Of a stretch of 64,000 nt of DNA, positions 1 through 8,299 are shown piece after piece. Source of the DNA: Lentzea kentuckyensis (lineage in GTDB: Bacteria > Actinomycetota > Actinomycetes > Mycobacteriales > Pseudonocardiaceae); NCBI RefSeq assembly GCF_002150765.1, contig NZ_MUYM01000001.1:1-64000 (forward strand), in the 5' to 3' direction. How positions within the stretch are numbered: position 1 is the first letter of the stretch; each line of letters starts with the position of its first letter. The notes beneath the pieces are model-generated. The model did no database searches. It saw only the letters and a list, made by a program, of their open reading frames with translations, and was not told where the DNA came from. The position numbers and the translations under genes are program-made.

Positions 1-1
1 G

Positions 2-2320
2 GGACCACGCTGGTACCAGCGCCGGCAGGACGAGATCACCCAGCGGCGCGAGCACGGGGCGCCGGACACGCCGTTGCCCACGAGCGTCGCGTACTTCTCG
101 ATGGAGTTCGGCGTGCACGAGGCGCTGCCGAACTACTCGGGCGGCCTCGGCATCCTCGCCGGCGACCACCTCAAGGCGGCGTCCGACCTGGGCGTGCCGT
201 TGATCGCGGTCGGGCTGCTCTACCGGTCCGGGTACTTCCGGCAGTCGCTGTCGCTCGACGGCTGGCAGATCGAGCACTACCCGGTGCTCGACCCGCGCGG
301 GCTGCCGCTGGAGCTGCTGACCGAGCCGTCCGGGCTGCCGTTGCTGGTGCACGTGGCCATGCCGGGCGACCGGATGTTGCGCGCGAAGATCTGGAAGGCG
401 CAGGTCGGGCGCATCCCGTTGTTGCTGCTCGACTCCGATGTGGAGCAGAACGACGAGGACCTGCGCGGCGTCACGGACCGGCTGTACGGCGGCGACCAGA
501 ACCACCGCATCCGCCAGGAGATCCTGGCCGGAATCGGTGGTGTCCGCGCGGTCCGGACCTTCTGCGAACTGACCGGGCACGCGCAACCCGAGGTCTTCCA
601 CACCAACGAGGGCCACGCGGGCTTCCTCGGCCTCGAGCGGATCCGCGAGTACATCACCAACGACGGCCTCGACTTCGACCAGGCGTTGACGGCCGCGCGC
701 GCCGGTGCCGTGTTCACCACGCACACGCCCGTGCCCGCCGGCATCGACAGGTTCCCGGTCGACCTGGTCCAGCACTACTTCGGCGCCGAGAACCTCGTGC
801 CCGGCGTCAACACCCAGCGCATCCTCGCGCTCGGTGCCGAGGACAACCCCGGCATGTTCAACATGGCCCACATGGGCCTGCGGCTCGCCCAGCGCGCGAA
901 CGGTGTGTCCAAACTGCACGGTGAGGTCAGCCGGGACATGTTCCGCGGCCTCTGGCCGGGCTTCGACGCCACCGAGGTGCCGATCGGGTCGGTCACCAAC
1001 GGCGTGCACGGGCCGACGTGGGCCGCGACCGAGATGAGCAAGCTGCTCGGCGCGTCCGATGCAGACACAGTGGACAGCCGCCTCGGCCTCGGCATCGGCG
1101 CGTTCGAGCCGGTCACCGACGCGGGGCTGTGGGAGCTGCGCAGCACCCTGCGCGGGCGGCTGGTCACCGAGGTCCGCAGGCGTCTGCGCGAGTCGTGGCT
1201 GCAGCGCGGCGCGTCGGCGCTGGAGCTCGGCTGGACCGACTCGGTGTTCGACCCGAACGTGCTGACCGTGGGCTTCGCACGGCGCGTGCCGACGTACAAG
1301 CGCCTCACGCTGATGCTGCGCGACCCGGAGAGGCTGCGGTCTCTCCTCCTGCACCCCGAACGGCCCGTGCAGCTCGTGGTCGCGGGCAAGTCGCACCCGG
1401 CGGACGACGGCGGCAAGGCGTTGATCCAGCAGATCGTGCGCTACGCCGACGAGGCGGGCGTGCGGCACCGGATCGTGTTCCTGCCGGACTACGACATGTC
1501 CATGGCCCGGTACCTGTATTGGGGTTGTGACGTGTGGCTGAACAACCCGATGCGTCCCCTCGAGGCGTGTGGCACGTCCGGCATGAAGGCCGCGTTGAAC
1601 GGCGGTCTCAACCTGTCCATTCGCGACGGTTGGTGGGACGAGCTCTACGACGGGTCGAACGGCTGGGCCATCCCGACCGCGGACGGCGTCAACGACCCGG
1701 TCCGCCGGGACGACCTGGAGGCCAACGCCCTGTACGACCTGCTCGGTTCGCAGGTCGCGCCGCTGTTCTACGACCGCGGTGAGGACGGCGTGCCGACCCG
1801 CTGGATGTCGATGGTCCGGCACACGCTGGCCTCGCTCGGCCCGGTCGTGCAGGCCTCCCGGATGGTCCGCGAGTACGTGGAGACCTACTACGCGCCGGCC
1901 GCCGCGTCCGCCCAGAACGTCCTCGGTGACGGCTACCGCGGCGCGAAGGAGCTGTCCGCGTACCGGCACCGGCTGCGCGCGTCGTGGACGCGGGTGCGGG
2001 TGCTCGACAGCGACCTGGTGCTCGGCGGCTCGTCCGTGCCCGTGCTGGGCGCGCCGGTGATCGTGCGGGCGCGGGTCGAACTGGCCGGACTGGAGCCGTC
2101 CGAAGTGGACGTTCAGGTCGTGCTCGGCAAGGTGTCCAACGACTCCGACGAGCTGAAGGACATCGTCAGCGCCCCGATGAACTACGCGGGCAACGGCAAC
2201 TACGAGGTCGAGGTGCCGCTGCCGCACGCCGGTGCGCTCGGCTACACCGTGCGCGTGCTGCCGCGGCACGGCCTGTTGGCCACGTCTGCGGAACTCGGCA
2301 GGGTCGTTCTGGCTAGTTGA
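2..2320 (+). CDS. glgP: alpha-glucan (glycogen) phosphorylase, 5'-truncated by window edge
   Basis: Cytoplasmic PLP-dependent phosphorolysis of alpha-1,4-glucans, releasing glucose-1-phosphate. The reading frame is open from base 2 (residues GPRWYQRRQDEITQ), so the true start lies upstream; a TTG at 74 is internal. The PLP-binding lysine motif GTSGMK has its Lys codon at 1586-1588, within EACGTSGMKAALNGG. NEGHAGF and THTPVPAG near codons 200-245 are typical of the short actinobacterial alpha-glucan phosphorylase family, about 850 residues when complete. About 772 residues are visible. It ends at a TGA, followed 20 bp later by a perfect hairpin. Together with glgX at 6.1-8.2 kb it suggests a glycogen breakdown pair. 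The family assignment is firm; substrate (glycogen versus maltodextrin) is not decided by sequence. Confidence 0.95.
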   Translation, partial: GPRWYQRRQDEITQRREHGAPDTPLPTSVAYFSMEFGVHEALPNYSGGLGILAGDHLKAASDLGVPLIAVGLLYRSGYFRQSLSLDGWQIEHYPVLDPRGLPLELLTEPSGLPLLVHVAMPGDRMLRAKIWKAQVGRIPLLLLDSDVEQNDEDLRGVTDRLYGGDQNHRIRQEILAGIGGVRAVRTFCELTGHAQPEVFHTNEGHAGFLGLERIREYITNDGLDFDQALTAARAGAVFTTHTPVPAGIDRFPVDLVQHYFGAENLVPGVNTQRILALGAEDNPGMFNMAHMGLRLAQRANGVSKLHGEVSRDMFRGLWPGFDATEVPIGSVTNGVHGPTWAATEMSKLLGASDADTVDSRLGLGIGAFEPVTDAGLWELRSTLRGRLVTEVRRRLRESWLQRGASALELGWTDSVFDPNVLTVGFARRVPTYKRLTLMLRDPERLRSLLLHPERPVQLVVAGKSHPADDGGKALIQQIVRYADEAGVRHRIVFLPDYDMSMARYLYWGCDVWLNNPMRPLEACGTSGMKAALNGGLNLSIRDGWWDELYDGSNGWAIPTADGVNDPVRRDDLEANALYDLLGSQVAPLFYDRGEDGVPTRWMSMVRHTLASLGPVVQASRMVREYVETYYAPAAASAQNVLGDGYRGAKELSAYRHRLRASWTRVRVLDSDLVLGGSSVPVLGAPVIVRARVELAGLEPSEVDVQVVLGKVSNDSDELKDIVSAPMNYAGNGNYEVEVPLPHAGALGYTVRVLPRHGLLATSAELGRVVLAS

Positions 2321-2340
2321 TCGCTTTACCAGATCCACAC

Positions 2341-2381
2341 AGGGCATCCAGTTCGCCTTCAAACGGCGGGCTGGATGCCCT
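2341..2381 (+). terminator. hairpin terminator downstream of glgP
   Basis: A perfect 11-bp inverted repeat (agggcatccag at 2341-2351, ctggatgccct at 2371-2381) encloses a 19-nt loop. T-rich sequence follows (tgatgtgttcgtcttccttg). It sits 20 bp after the glgP stop. Confidence 0.7.
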
Positions 2382-2620
2382 GATGTGTTCGTCTTCCTTG
2401 TTGCCTGTTCACTGCTCGTGACCTGGGGCAGGCGTATACCCGATTCAGGGCTTCCCTCAATCGAATGACCCCTTTTTCGAGTGGGTGAATTCACGATCTC
2501 CGCTGGTAGGGGTCGGTGTGCAGGCTTACGCTCCTTGGCATGGAATGAACCGCACCAGAATTCCTATCTGGCATTTCCGGCGCGGCTCCAGCGAATTGCG
2601 CATTGAGGAAGAAGGTAGCC
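2382..2620. other. intergenic region between glgP and a secreted-protein gene
   Basis: No credible gene on either strand. It presumably holds the promoter of the secreted-protein gene at 2621, but I could not assign -35/-10 hexamers. The last 16 bases carry the purine-rich ribosome-binding segment gaggaagaagg. Confidence 0.5.
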
Positions 2621-3169
2621 GTGAAGAAAACGATTACCGCACTCTCGCTCGTTGCAGCTCTGTTCACCGCCTCGTCAGTTCCGGCTGCCAGTGCGACGCC
2701 CGCCGCGCCAGAACTCCCAGCCGCCTGTGCCGCGATCGTGACCGACCTCGCCGGGAAGCTCACGAAAGTCGTCAGCAGCCTGTTGCCACTTCCGAACGTC
2801 GGCGCGGTGACACCGTTGATCGGTGATCTGCTCGGCCTGGTGACCGCACTGCAGAGTTCCGGATGTCTGCCGGCGTTGCCGACCAGCGGGCTGCCGGTCC
2901 CGGTTCCGGTGAAGGGCGTCGCCGCCTACTCCGGCCCGGTCGACCAGTGTCTGCCGGTGGTGATGAACCTGATCTCGACCATCGCGGGTCTCGGCGGCAC
3001 GATCCTGGGCGCGGCGAGTGGCGGTCTGCCCGACGTCGGAAAGATCACCGGGATCCTGACGACGCTGCTGAAGACCGTCACCGAGCTGCTGAGCAAGTGC
3101 GGCCTGCCGGCTCCTCCTGGCGGCCTGCCCGCGTTGCCCGGCCTGCCGCTGCCGGTCGAGCACAGCTGA
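2621..3169 (+). CDS. small secreted Gly/Leu/Pro-rich protein with four cysteines, function unknown
   Basis: A 182-residue protein. I chose GTG at 2621 because gaggaagaagg lies just upstream and it yields a clean Sec signal peptide: KK at the N-terminus, hydrophobic core ALSLVAALFTASSV, likely cleavage after ASA near residue 26. An in-frame TTG at 2603 would disrupt this. The mature part is low in charge, with four cysteines in AACAAI, SGCLPA, DQCLPV and SKCGLP contexts, and a proline-rich tail (GGLPALPGLPLPVE). I do not recognise a family. Even cysteine spacing suggests two disulfides in an extracellular protein. It is monocistronic, closed by a strong terminator 15 bp after the stop. Expression outside the cell is inferred only from the signal peptide. 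Confidence 0.75.
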   Translation: MKKTITALSLVAALFTASSVPAASATPAAPELPAACAAIVTDLAGKLTKVVSSLLPLPNVGAVTPLIGDLLGLVTALQSSGCLPALPTSGLPVPVPVKGVAAYSGPVDQCLPVVMNLISTIAGLGGTILGAASGGLPDVGKITGILTTLLKTVTELLSKCGLPAPPGGLPALPGLPLPVEHS

Positions 3170-3184
3170 TCCGAACGCGGGGTG

Positions 3185-3224
3185 GGAAAGGGCCCGTCAC
3201 CGGTCTCGGTGACGGGCCCTTTCC
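3185..3224 (+). terminator. strong intrinsic terminator
   Basis: A perfect 17-bp stem (3185-3201 and 3208-3224) with a 6-nt loop ggtctc. The arm reads ggaaagggcccgtcacc. The 3' arm ends in ctttcc followed by ttg. It closes the secreted-protein gene at 2621-3169. Confidence 0.9.
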
Positions 3225-3410
3225 TTGTGCGCGGTGCGTAGTATTCCGTGCGCAGAGGAATAGTTGATTCGACCTGCGTGGTCACCCATTTGCCGCAGTC
3301 CAAGTGTTTTTCCGAAATGCACACAATGGGGCGACCGATTCGTTTTCCGCGAGAAGGTGTGGTTAACCTGCGATTGCTCGATCCGCTGCTCGAAGAACGG
3401 AAAACTGCAG

Positions 3411-3749
3411 ATGATCAAGAAAGCAATCGTCCTCGGTGTCGCACTCGCAGGCATGGGCCTGTTCGCGTCGACCGCACACGCGGCTCCCGCCCAGAGGGAG
3501 TTGTCGCAGAGCCGGGATGTGCTGGACACGCACTTGGTGGGTCCCATCACGATCACCGCGCTGTCGCACAACCCGTGGACACCCGGCAACGGCAACGTCA
3601 CCGGATCGGGCAACATCGGAGGCAACGGCAACAACGTCGGAAACAACAACAACGGAGGTAACGGCAACAGCAACGGTGGCGGCGGCAACAACGTCGGCGC
3701 GGGCAACTCGGGCGGGAACGGCAACAATTCGCCCGGTTTTCCCGGCTGA
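3411..3749 (+). CDS. secreted Asn/Gly-rich low-complexity protein
   Basis: A 112-residue protein starting at ATG 3411 (MIKKAIVLGVALAGMG), which gives a standard signal peptide cleaved after AHA near residue 23. A longer in-frame reading from 3264 would bury the signal peptide and is rejected. The mature protein has a short ordered stretch (about residues 25-58), then some 55 residues made almost only of Gly and Asn in GN, GNGN and GGNGNN runs, ending NNSPGFPG. Such tails are known in extracellular adhesive or hydrogel-like proteins, but I recognise no family here. It follows another small secreted-protein gene, separated by a terminator. The 186 bp between the two show no other gene. Confidence 0.7.
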   Translation: MIKKAIVLGVALAGMGLFASTAHAAPAQRELSQSRDVLDTHLVGPITITALSHNPWTPGNGNVTGSGNIGGNGNNVGNNNNGGNGNSNGGGGNNVGAGNSGGNGNNSPGFPG

Positions 3750-3767
3750 AGCCGTTGATCTCCTGCG

Positions 3768-4889
3768 TTAGCTGATCTCCAGACGGGCGCGGGTCGCCGC
3801 CACCCGCGGACTCCAGCCCGCGAGCTCGTGCGCTTCGGCCGCGAGCTCGCGGGCCTTCGCGTTGTTGCCGTCCGCCATCCACGCCCGTGCGATGGTGATC
3901 AGCTCGTCGGCCCGGTCGACCCCGTTCTCGCTCGACTCGGCGGCGTATCCCGCGAGCTGCCGGGCCGTCGCCGCATCGCCCTCGAGCAACGCGATGATCG
4001 CCATCGTCCCGTTCGCGCGCTGCTTCGGATACCCGATCTCGTAGGCGTTGCCGAGCATGCTGCGAGCCGTGTCCAGGCCGACCTCGGCGGGGAACTGCCC
4101 GGCCTCCACCGCGAACACCGCGACCCCGGCCGTGGTCGCCATGACGAGCGACAGCTCCCGCGAGCCCAGATCGGACCGCCCGGTGAGCCCGACCACCGCC
4201 TGCATCGCCTCGAGGTACTTCGCGCGTGCGCACGCCGTCACGACCTTGAGCCCGACCACGGTGAGCAGGTCGGGGTGGTCCTTGGTCAGCTCCGCGCAGA
4301 CCCGTTCGGCCTCGTCGAGGTCACCGCGGTAGTAGGCGTCCATGCCGGCGACGACCTGCGGCCGCGCCTCGAGTTCTTCGAGCGGCCGTCCGGTCAGCTT
4401 CGGCAGGGAGAACACGAACCAGCCCAGGCTGGTGTAGGCGGCCTTCTCGATCGGCACGAGTTGAACGAGGAAACACGCCGTCGCGGCCAGCGCGAGGCCC
4501 CTGCCGAACGCCGACCCGGTCGCGAGCCAGGTGGCCGCCGCGATCGCCGCGCAGCACACGATCGCGAACGCCCCGGTCAGGACGGTCCGCCGGCGCACAC
4601 CGGGCTTGAGCCCGGAGATGCCGATCGAGGCGAGCACCGGGATGTTGCGCAGCACGATCCGCCGGTTCGTCGTGGTCCACGACCTGAGCTCGCCGCCGAC
4701 GCCGATGATCACGTGGTCGACGCGGAGTCCGAAGAGGACCGCGCCGAGCGCCAGACCCGCCTGGGGTGCCGTCAGTTCCAGCAGCAGGCCGACCAGGGCC
4801 CCCGCCAGTCCGAGGTACCACTCCGAAAGGGTCCAGGCGATCGTTCCGGCCACCACCAGGCCCGTCACGATCCAGCGCACAACAGTCAC
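3768..4889 (-). CDS. membrane protein with C-terminal TPR-like repeats; possible inactive site-2-protease relative
   Basis: A 373-residue protein with GTG start. The N-terminal 150 residues hold about four membrane segments (WIVTGLVVAGTIAW, GLAGALVGLLLEL, AFAIVCCAAIAAATW, LALAATACFLVQLV). Residues 190-370 are soluble alpha-helical pairs typical of TPR repeats (AYYRGDLDEAERVCAEL; LLEGDAATARQLAGYA). The stretch GLRVDHVIIGVGGELRSW, followed by RNIPVLASIGISGLKPG, resembles the region after HExxH in actinobacterial M50 site-2 proteases. LVQLVPIE sits where the NxxPxxPLDGG motif would be. Neither zinc motif is present, so the protein would be catalytically dead. The M50 link is my inference. It faces the 3411 gene tail to tail. 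Confidence 0.65.
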   Translation of the reverse strand: MTVVRWIVTGLVVAGTIAWTLSEWYLGLAGALVGLLLELTAPQAGLALGAVLFGLRVDHVIIGVGGELRSWTTTNRRIVLRNIPVLASIGISGLKPGVRRRTVLTGAFAIVCCAAIAAATWLATGSAFGRGLALAATACFLVQLVPIEKAAYTSLGWFVFSLPKLTGRPLEELEARPQVVAGMDAYYRGDLDEAERVCAELTKDHPDLLTVVGLKVVTACARAKYLEAMQAVVGLTGRSDLGSRELSLVMATTAGVAVFAVEAGQFPAEVGLDTARSMLGNAYEIGYPKQRANGTMAIIALLEGDAATARQLAGYAAESSENGVDRADELITIARAWMADGNNAKARELAAEAHELAGWSPRVAATRARLEIS

Positions 4890-4925
4890 GGTCTCCAGAC
4901 GCTACCGGCGCGCTCCCGGTTCCGA

Positions 4926-5315
4926 TCAGACGACGGCCTGGGAGCCGCCCTCCCTGATCGGCAGCCCGGCGGCGCGCCAGCCGCGGTACCCGCCGACGAG
5001 GTCGGTCGCGTTCGCGAGCCCGATCCGCTGCAGGTCACGGGCGGCGAGCGACGAGGCCCACCCCTCGTTGCACACCACGACGACGGTGGTGTCGGCGGTG
5101 AACCCGGGCAGTCGCCAGTCGCCGGTCGGGTCGAGCCGCCACTCCAGCACGATCCGCTCGACCGCCACGGAGTTCTCGATCTCGCCCTCGGCCAGCCGGT
5201 TGTGGATCGGCCGGATGTCGACGACCAGCGCGTCCTTCAGCGCGTGCAGCTCGTGCGGTTCGAGCCGCCGCAGGTGGGACCTGGCTTCTTCGAGGATGGT
5301 GTCGACGGAGCTCAC
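4926..5315 (-). CDS. rhodanese-like domain protein
   Basis: A 129-residue single-domain rhodanese homologue, likely a sulfurtransferase or sulfur-carrier protein. The GTG start at 5313-5315 overlaps the cysteine dioxygenase stop (GTGA, 4 bp) and has AGGAGG just upstream, so the two are translationally coupled. The core VVDIRPIHNRLAEGEI matches the rhodanese DxR entry motif. The active loop reads CNEGWASS: Cys is followed by the glycine-rich turn at about residue 88. WRAAGLPI is the usual C-terminal signature. A much longer in-frame reading to 5804 is only the shadow of the dioxygenase gene. The pairing suggests a role handling sulfane sulfur or sulfite from cysteine catabolism, which is inferred from context. 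Confidence 0.85.
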   Translation of the reverse strand: MSSVDTILEEARSHLRRLEPHELHALKDALVVDIRPIHNRLAEGEIENSVAVERIVLEWRLDPTGDWRLPGFTADTTVVVVCNEGWASSLAARDLQRIGLANATDLVGGYRGWRAAGLPIREGGSQAVV

Positions 5316-5911
5316 GGGCCCTCCTGGTCGGCCAGCTGACGCAGTTCGGACAGGGGGAGCCGTTGCGCGGGCAGTGGTGGGATCGAGTCGGGGATGTCGA
5401 GCAGCGACGCGTACTCGCGGGTCGGCACCAGCGGTGGCGAGTAGGCGTGCACGGTCGCGGCCGGCGCCTCGAACGGGTTCGTCACCTGGTGCGCCCGCCC
5501 GGAGCCGAAGCCCAGCGCCTCCCCGGTGTCGCGAACGGCCGACCGGACCGGCCCGGCGGGGTAGCGGTAGTCCTCCTGAAGGGTGCCCTTCAGCACGGTG
5601 AACGAGCCGGCCGAACCGCCGTGGTCGTGCGGCTCGGTGCCCTGACCTGGCAGCCACGACAACAGCCACAGCTCCACGCCCTCGGTCAGGCCCAGCCGCG
5701 CCCACCAGCGACGTTCGGTCGAGTAGTCGAGGATCTGCAGCAACCCGGTGGTCAGCTCGCTCGCCACGAACGAGGTCAGCTCGCGCAGTTCGCGCGGCGT
5801 CCACAGCGACCGCGACGGGTGGATCACGTCACGCAGCAGCTGGCTGTCCAGCACGGGGTGCAGGTCGAATTGAACTTGCTCAGCAAGGTTTCCGGCATAC
5901 GTCGAAGTCAC
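5312..5911 (-). CDS. cdo: cysteine dioxygenase type I family (cupin)
   Basis: Fe(II)-dependent oxidation of L-cysteine to cysteine sulfinate; 199 residues, normal for bacterial enzymes. The cupin metal motif is PHDHGGSAGSFTVLKG, giving the first two His ligands, with the third His in TVHAYSPPL (about residue 155). The tyrosine/cysteine crosslink Cys of mammalian enzymes is not expected in bacteria and is not seen. The GTG start at 5911 is preceded by AGGAGCG. Upstream on the same strand lie a 28-codon candidate leader peptide and a long hairpin; downstream is the coupled rhodanese gene. The family is firm. Other thiols such as 3-mercaptopropionate are possible substrates in this superfamily. 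Confidence 0.9.
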   Translation of the reverse strand: MTSTYAGNLAEQVQFDLHPVLDSQLLRDVIHPSRSLWTPRELRELTSFVASELTTGLLQILDYSTERRWWARLGLTEGVELWLLSWLPGQGTEPHDHGGSAGSFTVLKGTLQEDYRYPAGPVRSAVRDTGEALGFGSGRAHQVTNPFEAPAATVHAYSPPLVPTREYASLLDIPDSIPPLPAQRLPLSELRQLADQEGP

Positions 5912-5954
5912 GCACTCGCTCCTGAAGGCCGCGTCGGTACGGGGTAGCGATCAA

Positions 5955-5992
5955 GACGCGACGCAGGGCGCTGTCAGCGCGTGCGTCGCGTC
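5955..5992 (-). promoter_or_regulatory. long hairpin overlapping the leader-peptide stop, upstream of cdo
   Basis: A perfect 11-bp outer stem (gacgcgacgca at 5955-5965 with its complement at 5982-5992) and a nested 5-bp stem (gcgct at 5968-5972, agcgc at 5976-5980). The leader stop codon lies in the inner stem. There is no T-run on the minus strand after it, so a ribosome-controlled switch fits better than a simple terminator. Confidence 0.5.
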
Positions 5993-6060
5993 GAGCTACA
6001 CCCGCACGACGCCACGAGCAAGAGGTCGATCGTGCGGTCGGTCCAGCAATAGACGACCAC
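5974..6060 (-). CDS. candidate Cys-containing leader peptide upstream of cysteine dioxygenase
   Basis: A 28-codon frame (GTG at 6060, TGA at 5974-5976) lies 62 bp upstream of the cysteine dioxygenase start. Its centre, DRTIDLLLVASCGCSSTRR, resembles actinobacterial putative leader peptides with an R-R-H-I/V-D-L-x-R-V-A-S-A-x-C core, often seen upstream of sulfur-metabolism genes. Cys codons occur in CGC just before the end. The last codons form part of a long hairpin (5955-5992). No good Shine-Dalgarno is visible and the first Arg pair of the family is not intact, so confidence is moderate. A cysteine-responsive attenuation role is inferred. Confidence 0.5.
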   Translation of the reverse strand: MVVYCWTDRTIDLLLVASCGCSSTRRTR

Positions 6061-6124
6061 GGCCGTGATGGTGCCAGACGCTCTCGGAAAGTGGCTAGAG
6101 CGTCCACTGGATGATCTACCTCGG

Positions 6125-8239
6125 CTACCGAGGTACTCGCAGCAACAGCAGCGAGCGCGCCTCGACCGTCACCTTCTCCTTCGGGCCGAACGCGCCAGGA
6201 GCCGCCGGGGAGCCGTCTGCCGTCGTCGTGTCGAGGTACGGCTCGTACGCCGGCCCGTACCGCTCGTGCGGCAGCGTCACCGTGATGGCCTCCGCACCGG
6301 CGTGCATCAGCAACAGCCACGAGTCGTCCGACACCAGCTCACCGTCCCGCGTGCGTGACAGGCAGTTCGAGCCGTCGATGAACATGCCGAGCGTGCGGCG
6401 GCCCTCGTCGAACCAGTCGGTCTCGGCCATCTCCAGCCCGTCCGGACGGAACCACACCAGGTCAGGGTTGCCGCTGGGGGTGGTGCGGCCCTCGAAGAAC
6501 TCGGGTTGCCGCAGGGCGGGGGACGACGCCCGCAGGTCGATCAGCCGCTGGGTGAACCCGAGCAGCGCCTCGCCCGCGTCCGTCCGGGTCCAGTCGACCC
6601 ACGACACCGCGTTGTCGAGGCAGTAGGGGTTGTTGTTGCCGCCCTGGCCGCGCCACATCTCGTCGCCCGCGACCAGCATCGGCGTGCCGGTCGACAGCAC
6701 GAGCGTCGCGAGCAGGTTCCGCGCCTGCTTGGCCCGCAGCCGGAGGATCCCGGGGTCGGTCGTCTCGCCCTCGACGCCGCAGTTCCACGACCGGTTGTCG
6801 TTCGTGCCGTCGCGGTTCTCCTCGCCGTTCTCCTCGTTGTGCTTGTCGTTGTACGACACCAGGTCCCGCAGCGTGAACCCGTCGTGCGCGGTGATGAAGT
6901 TGATCGACTGCCACGGCCTGCGCAGGTCGTCCGCGTACAGGTCGGACGACCCGGACAGCCGGTACGCGAGGTCGCGCACCGACGTGTGGCCGCGCCAGAA
7001 GTCGCGGACCGTGTCGCGATAACGGCCGTTCCACTCCGCCCACTGCACGCCGAAGTCGCCGACGCGGTAGCCGTCGCCGGTCGCGTCCCACGGCTCGGCG
7101 ATCAGCTTCGACCGGCACAGCACCGGGTCCGTGGTGATGGCGGTCAGCAGGGCGCTGTCGCGGTCGAAGAACCCGCCGCCCGGCCGCCCCATCGTGGACG
7201 CCAGGTCGAACCGGAACCCGTCCACGCCCATCTCGTCCGCCCAGTACCGCAGCGAGTCCGTGACCAGGCGCACGACCTGCGGCGATCCGGCGTCGAGGGT
7301 GTTGCCGCAGCCGGTGATGTCGACGGTGCTGCCGCCGCCCGCGTGCAGGTAGTAGCCCGGCGCGTCGTAGCCGCGGAAGCAGATCGTCGGCCCGCCAGGC
7401 CCGCCCTCGCAGGTGTGGTTGTAGACGACGTCGATCAGCACCTCGATGTTCGCCGCGTGCAGTGCCGCGACCATCGTCCGGAACTCCTGGATCTCGTTGC
7501 CCGGCTCGCTCGCGTATGCCGCGTGCGGCGCGAAGTACCCGAGCGGCGAGTACCCCCAGTAGTTGCCGGAGTTCCGGCTCAGCAGCGACGGTTCGTCCTG
7601 GAACGCCTGCACCGGCAGGAGCTCCACGCTGGTGACGCCGAGCCGGGTGAGGTGCTCGATCGCGGCCGGGTGCGCGAGGCCGAGGTACGTGCCGCGCAGC
7701 TTCTCCGGGATCTCCGGGTGCCTCTTCGTGAAGCCCTTGACGTGCAGTTCGTAGATGACGGCCTCTTCGAACGGCACCTCGGGCTTCACCCCGGTGTCCG
7801 CGCCGCCGGGCGAGCTGACGACGCTGAGCGGCACGCTGCCGAGCGAGTCGACGGCGGACGGCGGTCCGTGCATCGGGTCGCCGACGTAGCCGAGCGAGGC
7901 CTCGAGGTCGGTGATGCCGCCGGTGATCTGCCGCGCGTACGGGTCGACCAGCAGCTTCGCCGGGTTGCACCGCAGGCCGCGCCCCGCGTCGTACGGCCCG
8001 TGCACCCGGTATCCGTACCGCTGGCCGGGCGTCACGCCGGGGACCAGGCCGTGCCAGACGCCGAACGTCCGTTCGGTCAGTTCGACCCGCTTCTCCGTCC
8101 CGTCGTCGTTGATGAGACAGACCTCGACCGCGTCGGCGACATGTGACGTCACCGCGAACCGGACACCGCCTGCCTCGGCGTGTGCCCCCAGTGGGAACGG
8201 ACGGCCTGCCAGCACCTCGGACTCGGGTCGCGTAGCCAT
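6125..8239 (-). CDS. glgX: glycogen debranching enzyme (isoamylase type)
   Basis: Hydrolyses alpha-1,6 branches of limit-dextrinised glycogen; cytoplasmic GH13. 704 residues from ATG 8239, the family's usual size. An N-terminal CBM48-like domain (GGVRFAVTSHVADAVEV) precedes the catalytic barrel. The catalytic set is visible: nucleophile Asp in DGFRFDLA, acid Glu in LIAEPWD, stabilising Asp in ITAHDGF. NDKHNEENGEENRDG is a GlgX/isoamylase hallmark. GGAGG sits only one base before the ATG, closer than normal; the alternative TTG at 8269 lacks any ribosome-binding site. It works with glgP, which leaves the short branches GlgX removes. It is divergent from the ABC ATPase gene. Confidence 0.95.
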   Translation of the reverse strand: MATRPESEVLAGRPFPLGAHAEAGGVRFAVTSHVADAVEVCLINDDGTEKRVELTERTFGVWHGLVPGVTPGQRYGYRVHGPYDAGRGLRCNPAKLLVDPYARQITGGITDLEASLGYVGDPMHGPPSAVDSLGSVPLSVVSSPGGADTGVKPEVPFEEAVIYELHVKGFTKRHPEIPEKLRGTYLGLAHPAAIEHLTRLGVTSVELLPVQAFQDEPSLLSRNSGNYWGYSPLGYFAPHAAYASEPGNEIQEFRTMVAALHAANIEVLIDVVYNHTCEGGPGGPTICFRGYDAPGYYLHAGGGSTVDITGCGNTLDAGSPQVVRLVTDSLRYWADEMGVDGFRFDLASTMGRPGGGFFDRDSALLTAITTDPVLCRSKLIAEPWDATGDGYRVGDFGVQWAEWNGRYRDTVRDFWRGHTSVRDLAYRLSGSSDLYADDLRRPWQSINFITAHDGFTLRDLVSYNDKHNEENGEENRDGTNDNRSWNCGVEGETTDPGILRLRAKQARNLLATLVLSTGTPMLVAGDEMWRGQGGNNNPYCLDNAVSWVDWTRTDAGEALLGFTQRLIDLRASSPALRQPEFFEGRTTPSGNPDLVWFRPDGLEMAETDWFDEGRRTLGMFIDGSNCLSRTRDGELVSDDSWLLLMHAGAEAITVTLPHERYGPAYEPYLDTTTADGSPAAPGAFGPKEKVTVEARSLLLLRVPR

Positions 8240-8299
8240 ACCTCCGATCTTGGCATCCGGGACCGACAAAAAACTTGAGAGTTCACGCGGGCGGCGCAG

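Noticed and set aside
5316-5804. Extension of the rhodanese frame to a 292-residue protein
   Set aside because: The added part is out of frame with, and wholly inside, the cysteine dioxygenase gene; the GTG at 5315 with AGGAGG is the real start.
5880-6320. Minus-strand open frame of 146 codons upstream of cysteine dioxygenase
   Set aside because: It crosses the end of glgX in another frame and has no family resemblance; the 28-codon frame in this gap fits a known leader-peptide pattern better.
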